Assembly (NCBI RefSeq): GCF_041146795.1
Contig: NC_135175.1
Span: 33,170,136-33,234,135 of the forward strand
DNA length: 64,000 bases
Source: Maylandia zebra
Taxonomy: Eukaryota; Chordata; Actinopteri; Cichliformes; Cichlidae
Direction of reading: 5' to 3'
This document shows positions 1 through 9,100 of the stretch, piece by piece (within the stretch, counting starts at the first letter, position 1; each line of letters begins with the position of its first letter). The position numbers were made by a program, and so were the translations under genes. Under the pieces are notes generated by a model. That model made no database searches. It saw only the letters and a program-made list of their open reading frames with translations, and was not told the origin of the DNA.

Positions 1-33
1 AAGTCGAATGAAATAGTTTTAAAATAAAATATA

Positions 34-54
34 CCTCAGATGTTAACTCTGAGG
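34..54 (-). other. Small hairpin just downstream of gene A, conserved in all units
   Basis: CCTCAGA and TCTGAGG form a perfect 7-bp stem around a 7-nt loop, about 110 nt 3' of the stop codon, so probably in the 3' untranslated region. The same hairpin occurs at the equivalent place 3' of every copy (for example near 13747, 28818, 36540, 44690 and 52840). Conservation is expected from the young duplications, so function is unproven. Confidence 0.4.
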
Positions 55-161
55 CCAGACTGCTTTAAGATTTTAAAAGAGGTATTTGAAAAAAATCAAG
101 ATGACAATTTAGTCATCAGTACTGCCTTTAAAGCAGCAGCTGAACGGCTTCTTCAAAGCTT

Positions 162-2360
162 TTAACACTGCTGAAAAAACCTGGCAAGCTTGGATTTCTT
201 TGGAGGATTCACGAAGCCACCGAGATTCTTTCTTATGATCTTCCTAATAATGTTGTCAAAAGATGAATCTTCTGACAACATTACATCGAAGAGCTTGTCT
301 GCAGATCCAAACTCCTTGATAAGACCTTCAGCTGTGGCCTTGACTAATTCAACCCTGTTAATTTTAAGAATTTCCAGGTTTTCTGTGCATCTCACTTCAG
401 AAAGTACCAAATCTGTCAGATGGTTGATAGCCAAGTCTAATTTCTTTGGATCCAGAAGATTTCTGGTATTTTTGTGCAAATTTTGTGCGATTCTTGTGGC
501 TAGAAGAGTACTAAATTGATTGGCAATGAGCTTAGCGTGAATTGACACTGATGTTTCTGACAGCTCTTCCTCTGGGTTTTCAGAGGTTGCTGGCTGACTT
601 TGACCCTCTGTGGGGTCAGTGTCAGAGACTGATGCCTGATCACTGCTTGTATTTGAAACCAGGTCCGGGTCTTCTGCACTCACACAAACTGGCTGATTGG
701 TGAGATCAGTAACTGGACTTGACTGTGATGTAAACAGTCTGTCGCTTGTTTCACCAGCATCTGCTCCAATCATAACTTCTTCCTTTGATGGGGTCAGCAC
801 TCTTACTATATCTTCCACGGCACCAGAAATTTTGTCATTTATAATAGTTTGGGTTAAAGTTTCATTCTCCAACCAGAAAAGAAGGTTTTGTAAGAACCTT
901 TCCACTGAATCTTCTATGAGCACATAGGCCACATCAGGAGCAGAGGGTACATTACAGTTACCCTGTGAAGTCTTAGAGAAGTCAGACTCTGAGAGACTTT
1001 TACCCATTTGCATCGTGGGGGCTAAATATGTTGACTCGACATGGTCGTACACTTTATCTGTCAACACCATTGAAAACATCTTGATTTCCTTACTTGTCAG
1101 GTCAAGGTGTCCTGCCGAGAATAATTTACTAAACAGCCTATTCATAAGTGGCATAAATTGACTGAAGTTGAGCGGAGAAGAACTTTTAACTGTGGTTTCT
1201 AAGGTTGGTGATTTTCTGGGAACTTCTGAGGGATTCATGTGTTCGCTTTTCCTGGAGTCAGCTCTTTCACTCTCAGGGGAGGTTGCCTGTTGTCTCTGAA
1301 AGGTCAAAAATCCTTTGCTTTTCTTCAAATGATCTTTCAGCTCACTGTTCATTTTTTCAAATTCTATTTTAGCAAACCTGAAGAAGTGTTGTTTTACTTC
1401 ATCTGGTTTTATAATTAGGGCGCATGATGCAAAAAAGTCTTTCACCTTTTTGATCACCAGGTCCACGTCAAAAGCAGGCTTGGGTGAGCTACACTTCTCA
1501 CTTAATGTGATATCTTCTGCATCAGGATACTGAATGTTTGCAATTAACACATTTACAATGTCAACTGCAGCTTTATCTGCATGATCTTCATCATGTAAAT
1601 AATTCAGATTGTTGAGGATTCTTTCAACATCCCTTTGAGCTTTCTCCTCAGCTTCTTTAATTGTTCCCATCTCAGAGAGCTTGGATTCAAGACTCTCATC
1701 ACTTGAACTAAAGGAAGTGGGTAAAGCCCCCCTCATGCACAGGCCGCTCAGCTTACCTTTATATTTCTTCAGACATGAGAAAGCATGAGAAACCATGCAT
1801 CTGAGGTTTTTTATGTTTGTTATTTTTCTGGTGACATAAATAGAATCCGGGTTTTCTGGGACTAGAACCCAACCCGAGTTGACTTTATTTGAGATCTCCT
1901 CCTCAATCATCTGTGTCAGCGCCACAGCGCTTTCACACTCCTCATGGGTGACATGAAGAGCAGCAGCAAAGCTGGTTGAGAGAGAGTCTCCCAATACGGG
2001 GCTTATTTTTGTCACGGCTAACCTAAGGTATGTCTGGGATGCATCATTTAATTGGTCCTGACCTCCTAGAAGTAACGTTTTTATGGTGCTTGCACTAACT
2101 GACTGAATGACATCAGTAATCATATCAGCCAGTGCTACTTGGACATCAGAGTCCCAGATCCCATTTTCTATCAAGCGCCACTGTAATCCAGAGAGCCTAT
2201 CGAAACACCCGCTGATAGCAGGTGAAATCGCCTCTGAAGTAATGCGGGTAGGGATTCTAATATTGAATAAAGACATTGTCAATGACTTAGTTTCGCTACA
2301 ATTACTTTGGAAATCCGTTTTCAGAAAGCTTTCAGAAAGGGAAGATCGCGGTCTGTACAT
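162..2360 (-). CDS. Gene copy A of the array family: short, single-repeat form with frameshifted end
   Basis: A 732-residue single-exon reading frame; the family is not one I recognise. The start is the ATG that opens MYRPRSSLSESF in every copy, 57 bp downstream of a TATA box. The N-terminal about 230 residues match the other copies. A 38-residue segment present in B-F (their residues about 238-275) is missing in frame. An acidic Ser/Thr-rich linker and one 141-residue repeat (from about residue 585) follow. The repeat runs into a tail reading FDNIIRKIIRKNLGGFV, unlike the other copies. A run of six A, against seven in B-F, shifts the frame at the end, so the basic amphipathic, Cys-Cys-containing tail becomes FFQQC and stops. 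It may encode a shorter protein or be decaying. It also differs from B-F near residues 390-450. Confidence 0.75.
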   Translation of the reverse strand: MYRPRSSLSESFLKTDFQSNCSETKSLTMSLFNIRIPTRITSEAISPAISGCFDRLSGLQWRLIENGIWDSDVQVALADMITDVIQSVSASTIKTLLLGGQDQLNDASQTYLRLAVTKISPVLGDSLSTSFAAALHVTHEECESAVALTQMIEEEISNKVNSGWVLVPENPDSIYVTRKITNIKNLRCMVSHAFSCLKKYKGKLSGLCMRGALPTSFSSSDESLESKLSEMGTIKEAEEKAQRDVERILNNLNYLHDEDHADKAAVDIVNVLIANIQYPDAEDITLSEKCSSPKPAFDVDLVIKKVKDFFASCALIIKPDEVKQHFFRFAKIEFEKMNSELKDHLKKSKGFLTFQRQQATSPESERADSRKSEHMNPSEVPRKSPTLETTVKSSSPLNFSQFMPLMNRLFSKLFSAGHLDLTSKEIKMFSMVLTDKVYDHVESTYLAPTMQMGKSLSESDFSKTSQGNCNVPSAPDVAYVLIEDSVERFLQNLLFWLENETLTQTIINDKISGAVEDIVRVLTPSKEEVMIGADAGETSDRLFTSQSSPVTDLTNQPVCVSAEDPDLVSNTSSDQASVSDTDPTEGQSQPATSENPEEELSETSVSIHAKLIANQFSTLLATRIAQNLHKNTRNLLDPKKLDLAINHLTDLVLSEVRCTENLEILKINRVELVKATAEGLIKEFGSADKLFDVMLSEDSSFDNIIRKIIRKNLGGFVNPPKKSKLARFFQQC
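190..612 (-). repeat. Single 141-residue repeat module in copy A
   Basis: One 423-bp module of the type that is tandemly multiplied in the other gene copies. It is of the H type (HKNTRNLLDPKKLDLAINHL). Its 3' end passes straight into the unique C-terminal tail with sequence not seen in the terminal modules of B-F, which suggests it is not just a recent deletion product. Confidence 0.75.
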
Positions 2361-2416
2361 TTAACGCACGACAACTAAAATGCAAAATGCAAGATTCAGG
2401 TCCCGCTGTTTCACCC

Positions 2417-2546
2417 CTATTTATAGACTCGAGTGGAGGTCACGTGCTGCAAGATCAAAGGCACGTACTGTGACATCAAAGCAGAAAGGAACTGAGCTGT
2501 GTGACGTCATGCCGCGAGCGTTCACCTACATGCACGTGCACACGTG
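2417..2546 (-). promoter_or_regulatory. Core promoter of gene A (TATA, CRE, E-boxes)
   Basis: Read on the minus strand: TATAAATAG at 2418-2426, a palindromic CACGTG E-box at 2441-2446, a full palindromic CRE TGACGTCA at 2502-2509 and two more CACGTG boxes at 2533-2546. The TATA lies about 57 bp before the ATG, implying a very short 5' leader and no upstream intron. The same layout occurs in all six copies. A/B have a 7-bp duplication (AAAATGC) between TATA and ATG that C-F lack. TATA plus CRE in an intronless gene is typical of CREM/CREB-driven genes such as those of haploid germ cells, but expression is inference. Confidence 0.65.
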
Positions 2547-2746
2547 AGCGATCACTAATAAATCACAGACGCATCAACGTCGGTGTTGTCAAACTTTCAA
2601 TCATACCTGCAGCCAGTTCTTTGAAGCTCTCAAATGGGTTGAATGGCGGCTGTTTTCCACCATCATCGCAGAGCATTCCTCCAGCAGGTCCAACGCCTGA
2701 TTCAACAAAACCCGCGACTCCGGCAGCTGTGCTCCGAAGCAGTTTG

Positions 2747-2785
2747 CTAATGTGATGCTAACTAGCTAATGTGATGCTAACTAGC
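2747..2785. repeat. 19-bp direct duplication in unit spacer
   Basis: TAATGTGATGCTAACTAGC occurs twice in a row. It is also double in units C-F (near 32903, 41053, 49203 and 57353) but single in the unit-B remnant near 28732. The rest of 2547-3048 shows no gene: it is GC-moderate spacer with a purine-rich stretch near 2816-2850. Confidence 0.7.
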
Positions 2786-3048
2786 TAAAGAATCCTAACA
2801 GGTACTTAAAAAACAAAGGGGACGAAGGAGGAGGAGGAGAAGTGGAGACAGCGACCTGACTGACTGGTTCATCTGAGGCTCTCAGTGGTTCCCTGTCTCA
2901 GCGAGATTCACAACACTTCTTGCAACAAACTCCCGTAACCATGGTTACAGGAGGACGCTCTGTTTGTGGCAGTCATTATCACAGTATGACTCACAAAGAG
3001 ACGTTAATAAATATTAATTCATGCAATTTAAACACATTTTTTATTTTA

Positions 3049-3234
3049 CTAATGAGGTGTATAATGGTTTAATATGGCACGACACCCTCGCTGATGTTGA
3101 TGCCTAGGAATCTGAAGCAGCTGACTCTCCACCTCTGCTACTGCTGCTCTCCTGTAACCCACGATGAGCTCCTTGGTTTTGTTGATGTTAAGCACCAGGT
3201 TGTTGTCACGGCACCGTGATGTCACGCCCCTCAC
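3049..3234 (-). pseudogene. Fragment of a non-LTR (LINE) reverse transcriptase
   Basis: The minus-strand frame contains RDNNLVLNINKTKELIVGYRR. This matches the conserved stretch after the catalytic motif of vertebrate non-LTR reverse transcriptases, where the family pattern is L.LN..KTKE.IVD.R. Only about 60 residues remain and no catalytic YADD-type motif is present, so it is a dead relic. The same fragment is in units C-F. Confidence 0.6.
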
Positions 3235-3279
3235 CTCTGTCCTGCATGACGTCTCATCTCCATCAGAAATGCATTCAAT

Positions 3280-3760
3280 GAGAAGATTAGACTTTATTGA
3301 TCGACGGCAGGAAAATTTGTGTGTTACCTCAGCTCAGGTAGAGATAGCAGAAGAAAATCCAAAAATCCAAATAAAATATAAACAACTACAAAATAAATAA
3401 GATAATACACTATATACAACAGTAGCATACACAGTATGTGACTATGGATAGAGTGTTGTGGAAATGCAAGAAATACATTTAATTATTCTTACATTACTAT
3501 TACTATTTAAGCAATAGATATCTAAAAGTATCTATAAGTATAGACATGTACTTGCACACACATCTACACACTAAATATACACATGTATACATATACATAC
3601 ACATATACCTGCACACCAGGTAAATGTCCAGTGACTCATGACAGCGTGATTGAGGAGTTATAGAGTCTAACTGCTGTTGGGATCAATGATCTGTGAAAGC
3701 GCTCCTTCCTGCAGTGAGGCTGTTTTGGTTTCTGACAAGGATCTGCTCAGCTCACAGACT
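3280..3760 (-). mobile_element. Relic of a LINE-type 3' end
   Basis: The plus strand reads AGACTTTATTGATC near 3288, then an AT-rich tract, then GTCCAGTGACTCATGACAG and GATCAATGATCTGTGAAAGC. I recognise this arrangement as the 3' end of LINE-related interspersed repeats common in teleosts, here in minus orientation. It is separate from the reverse-transcriptase scrap beside it because the order is wrong for a single element. The family is not assigned. Confidence 0.45.
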
Positions 3761-4602
3761 CATGCAGAGGATGATGTGGGTTGTTCGTGATGGATGTCAG
3801 CTTTACTAGCATTTTTAGCACACGATCAAAGTTTCTGTGGATGCTTGAAAAATCTTGAAGAACGTTGAATTCACTGAAGGTTTTAAAAATAATGCTGTAA
3901 TCAGTTTCGTTACAGTTGCAGTGTTGTCTTCTGCTACTGTAGGCCACAGCAGCAGACGACAACACAGGTTGAGTAAGTGGGAGTGGGTGTTTTCAGACAC
4001 AGAAGAACAACTTTAGATTAATCAAATAAAAATGTATTCAGTCAGCTTTCCAAATGTGAATGTTTCAGTTGTCTGTGAGTAGGAACTCAACTCTAATAAA
4101 CTATAAGTTTATTTAACTATAAAAATAGTATGCTTGTTTGCAAAACGTGATGTGCTTCTGCATCTTCACAGAGTTTCTCTCAGTTTGTGGTCGAGAGTCC
4201 TCCAAATGTAAGCATCGAACCAGAGCTAGAATTTGGCTGCTTAATCTTTATTTCACTTCCTGGATGCTGTTTCTGTTTTCCATCAGGGTCGTTCTCATGC
4301 TTTCTATTCTGATGTAAAGTAACTGGAGGAAAGCAGCTCCCCAGAACAACGATTTGTCTCCAGACATTGGCCACCTCCACCATAGCAGATAACCAGGAGT
4401 GCTCCAAGGATCAGGAAACACTGGGGACTTGAAAAAAATGCAAAAATTATTTCAGATTAAAGTTAATATAAAACGTCAAACACTGTGTGCTTCCTAATCA
4501 GTGAGATTTAAATTTGATCCCTCTTTGTTTATTGTATGTTGTATGTTTATTATTAAATAAACATGCACAATTAGAAAGAGAAAGACAGAAGAAGAAATTA
4601 AG
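3761..4602. other. Unit spacer without recognisable genes
   Basis: This sequence is shared by all full-length spacers. Short reading frames exist on the minus strand (for example 3747-3965 and 4180-4407), but they have no recognisable motif and are frameshifted by a 3-bp deletion in unit F. I see no gene, RNA or clear element. Confidence 0.5.
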
Positions 4603-4607
4603 CTCCC
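4603..4607. other. Left target-site duplication of the BEL/Pao element (CTCCC)
   Basis: CTCCC here is repeated at 11964-11968. The empty site in units C-F (for example around 34758) has it once followed by CTTTTT, proving a 5-bp duplication on insertion. Confidence 0.95.
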
Positions 4608-5125
4608 TGTTTCTACTCTGGTCGAAAGAATCCACGCTTCGTACTGATGTCCACAATTCTTTTATTCCTCTCACAATCATGGAGCACCGTGAAAACTAGA
4701 AACAAGTAAAATAATATCGATAGCACATATGATATTCATCTCAGCCACTTATTTCCTTTCACAAGGTGCACAAGTGTTAAACAAATAACAGCATAATGAT
4801 TTTTTACCGTGTACGCCTTGTAAAACCAGCAGTAGAAAAGTTGTATATTCTGAAAAGTCCGCCGTGTTAGCGTTCTGTCTTGTCTCTCCCGCGCACAACT
4901 TCCGGTTCCCGCAACTCACAGGAAGTGACTACTTCACAATAATATTTTAACAGAAACATTTCTTATAAGCAGGATATATCACTGGATTCATAGATTACCT
5001 TTCCTACTGCAAATGTACACAAGCATGAGAAGCAAATAAAGAAAACAAATAGAAAACAATAACGATCTCCGATTCACTTTGGTGTTGTCATGGCAACCCA
5101 CACAAACATTTCAGCGTCAGCTACA
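4608..5125 (-). repeat. 3' LTR of the BEL/Pao element
   Basis: 518 bp, same length and apparently the same sequence as 11446-11963. It ends at CTACA followed by the polypurine tract of the internal region. 5126-5386 is internal non-coding sequence. Confidence 0.93.
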
Positions 5126-5386
5126 CTCCCACCAATTACCTTTGATTATTACAATTGAGAACGTAAATACACTTGCATTTCTCATTATATCAATGGTAAT
5201 TCCCAAGCACCATGTTGTTGTTTTAAACATTCTTGCATTGACATAAACAATATTCTTTTCTCAACAAATGAATTCAACAATATGAACAGTAGATTTTACA
5301 TCTCCATAACATGTGCATGAAGTACAGCATAATGACAACTTCTATTTTAGAAGGGAAATCTAATCAATGAATGACATTTTTCCCAT

Positions 5387-6172
5387 TTAGCTGTTTTTCA
5401 CCAGGACCACTAATTTCTGAATGGGTCTCTGAATGATTGAGGGTTGGACGAGGCGTTCGCCTCCCTTTCCTAACTTCCGATCACCAGTCTGGATTGTCAC
5501 CTTCCGTACAAGTCCATCATCATCCTCATGTGCTTCCACAACCCTAGCAAGTTTCCATTCATTGCGAGGAACATCTTCCTCTTTGAGAATCACAATGTCA
5601 CCCACCTCCACATTACGTCTTGGTGTATGCCATCGCTGTCTCAGAGCAATATTGGCCAGGTATTCCTTTCTCCATCTGTGCCAAAATTGCTCAGTCAAAT
5701 ACTGTACCCTTCTCCACCGTTTCTTAGCATACAGGTCCTCCTTGACGAATTTACCTGGAGGTGGAAGTGGGACTGAGGATTTCATGGTGATCAAGTGGTT
5801 CGGTGTGAGTGGCTCCAAGCTTTTGGGGTCATTGATGTTATCAACAGTGAGTGGGCGGTTATTCACGATGCACATAGCTTCATAAAGGAATGTCCTCAAT
5901 GAAGCATCATCCAACCTTCCCACACTGCAGGCAAGGACTGTGCTCAGTACGCTTCTCACTGTCCGGATTTGACGCTCCCATGCGCCTCCAGCATGACTAG
6001 AGTGGGGCGTATTCATCTGGAAGTCGCACTGATTTTCTGCTAGGTATGCAGTCACTCTTTCCTTATCAAGTTCTTTCAGAGCCTTTGCCATCTCGTTTCT
6101 TGCCCCCATAAAGTTAGTTCCCTGATCGGACCTAATGTGCCTAACAGCTCCACGAAGGGAGAAATGGGTCAA
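5387..6172 (-). pseudogene. BEL/Pao integrase, C-terminal part out of frame
   Basis: 261 residues open in a frame different from gag-pol. It contains the second catalytic Asp (RSDQGTNF) and the Glu (GGAWERQIR) of the D,D35E integrase core, followed by the Pao-type integrase C-terminal domain (WHRWRKEYL; W-rich, ends PIQKLVVLV). The HHCC zinc-binding domain and the first catalytic Asp are absent. They should lie between the end of the gag-pol frame and this segment, so an internal deletion with frame change is inferred at about 6172-6190. The ATG taken as start is incidental. Confidence 0.85.
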
Positions 6173-9100
6173 GCTGAAAGAGTTGGTGGTTGCAAGGCAG
6201 CCTTCCTAGTTTCTGGCTGAGTGTGTTTAACTCCTCTTGAAAGGCATCTTGTTGTGCAAGCTTGACGAGAGTCTGTGCAGCTTGCTTTCTCTCTTCCACG
6301 CTTAAAGGCTCAGCGGTCCTGATCCTCTTTGCCAGCCGCTGGATACGAGCAATGACGTTGACAGCTGTAGTCCATCTTGAGAACCGCAGCAGATGCTTCT
6401 GGATGTCAAACTGCCTTGCTACATCAACCTTCAACACCTGAGTAGTCCTCACCTCTGGGTCTCCCACCAGCAAATCTGAAGTAGCCTGTTTTGTGGCTAT
6501 CTCTCTTTCCCATAGAAAGCTGGGACCAGAGAACCAATTTGACTTGATGAGGTCAGCTACTTTGAGGCCTCTCGAGGCATGATCAGCAGGGTTTTCTCCT
6601 GTGTCAACATAGTACCATTTCCGTGCATCGGTGGTTTCTCGAATTCTCTGCACGCCGTTTGCCACGAACACATGGAACCTTCTTGCTTCATTATTGATGT
6701 AACCAAGCACGACCTTTGAGTCTGTCCAAAAATATTCGTCATCAACCTTGAGTTCTAGCTCCTCTCTTAACATGCTGCTCACAGATGCCGAGGTTACTGC
6801 TGCAGTTAACTCAAGTCTCGGTATGGTAACTATTTTGGTTGGTGCAACCCTCGCCTTGCCCATGACCAAGGAGCAGCATACCCTTTCTCTGCTTACCACT
6901 CTGATGTAAGAGCACTGGCCATACCCTTGACTGCTTGCATCAGAGAAATGATGAAGCTCGACTCTTTGAATCTCGCCAAGGCTGTCAGGTATGAAGCATC
7001 TTTGAATTTCAATTCTTTCCAGGTTCTCCAGATCCTTCATCCAAGTCTCGCACCTTAACTTCAAGCCTTTGGGTAGTGGCTCATCCCACCCTGTGCCTCT
7101 CTGACACATCTCCTGCAGCACTCTTTTCCCTTCAAGAATGACTGGGGCTAGAAACCCCAAAGGGTCATACAAGGAGGCCACAATTGAGAGAATCCCTCGG
7201 CGCGTTGCTGGTTTCTCCTCAAGTGACACCTTGAAGGAGAAGCTATCATTTTCAACATTCCACCTTATACCTAGCACTCTTTGAACTGGTAAATCCTCGT
7301 GATTAAGATCAACATTCTTTACCTCCGTAGCACGCTCTGCAACATCGACAGAGTCAAGGACCTCTCGGCTGTTGGAGAGAAATTTGTGAAGGTGCAGCTT
7401 TCCTTTGGCACACACGGCTTGGGCTTCTTTGACCAGTTCAATTGCCTTACCCACCGACTCTACACTTATGAGACCATCGTCGACATAGAAATGTTTCTGG
7501 ATGAAGTTAGCTGCGGAGGGGTACTCTTTCTCACATTGGCTGGCAAGGTGCTTCATGCCATAATTGGCGCAGCCAGGGGATGATGATGCTCCAAACAGGT
7601 GAACCTTCATGCGGTACTCTCTGGGTTCAGAGTTTGTGTCTCCATTTTCCCACCAGAGAAACCGCAGGTAGTCTCTATCATCCTCGCTCACATGAAACCT
7701 GTGGAACATTTTCTCCACATCACACATGACTGCGATGGGATGTTTACGGAAGCGGCACAGCACGGCTGTTAGGCTATTTGTGAGGTCAGGTCCTGTTAGC
7801 AGATGGTCGTTTAAGGAGGTGCCTTCATACCTTGCAGAGCAGTCGAAAACCACTCTGATTTTTCCTGGTTTTCTGGGGTGGTAAACTCCTTGGTGTGGGA
7901 TATACCAGACTTTCCCCAGCTCTGCTTGGTTTTCCACTTTCTCTGCATCTCCATCCTTGAAGACACCTTCCATAAATCTCACGTAGTCTATTTTGAATTT
8001 GGGATCTCTGTCCAGCTTCCTCTTTAGATGCTTCAGCCGTACTAACGCCAGCCCTTTGTTGTCTGGGAGATGCGGACGTGCTTTGAAAGGGAGAGGCATC
8101 TCCAGGTGACCATCCTTATTTTGTTGGATTCTGTCTTTCAAGATCTGCAGGAAGCAAATATCTTCTTGAGATATGCTTCTGTCACCAGGTTTTGTGTCTG
8201 CAAAATCAGACTCCAGGGCCTTGATGACAGCAAATGGTGTTATGGGTGGCACCTCTCTGACAGACACTCGATGACAAAAACCAGTCACATCTTTAGCCTG
8301 CACACGCTGTGGTGCGCTTCCCACAATGCTCCAACCAAGATCCGTCTCAATAGCATAAGGCTCATAGTCACCCCCAGTGACGACCCTTCTTGGAATTAAC
8401 GCTCTGGAGCAGTCGTATCCAATCAACAATCCAACACCACAGTCCATCAACGGGGGTATCTCCTGGGCCATGCTTACAAGGTGTTTCCATTTGTTGGCTG
8501 TCTGGCAAGTGGGAATATGTGTGCGGTCAAGGGGAATGAAGTCCCTTGTGTAGGCTGGAGGCAAACTGATGGAAACATTAGAGGAAAATCCTCTAACTTT
8601 GAGCTTGCATACTCTTTGACTCTTCACGACTGAGTCTCTCCCCATCATGGTGGAAAGTTTAAGTTTCACTGGTTCCATTGTTGCTTGTAGCTTTTCGCAC
8701 ACCTCCTGATCAACAAATGTGTGACTGCTTTGAGTGTCCAATAGTGCATACACTAGGGTTTCAGTGTCCGGAGCACTAAGTGTTGAGATCCACACTGGGA
8801 CTATCATTGATGTACTCCCACCTTCACCTCCACTCACACAACATGATAATGACAACGTACTTTCTTCAACTGCGCCTTGTGTTGATGCTGCTGTAGAACG
8901 ATCTTCATGCAATGGCGTTGGGTGACTCTTTCTGCATATGCCACACATGGCCCTGTTCCTACAGTCTTTAGAATTGTGACCCTTTCTTAGACATGCAAAA
9001 CACAACTTATTTTCAAGTATGCATTTTTTCTTATCCTCTACAGACATGTCCATAAGCCTCTTGCATTTATGTATGGAATGGTTCTCACTACAGCAAATAC

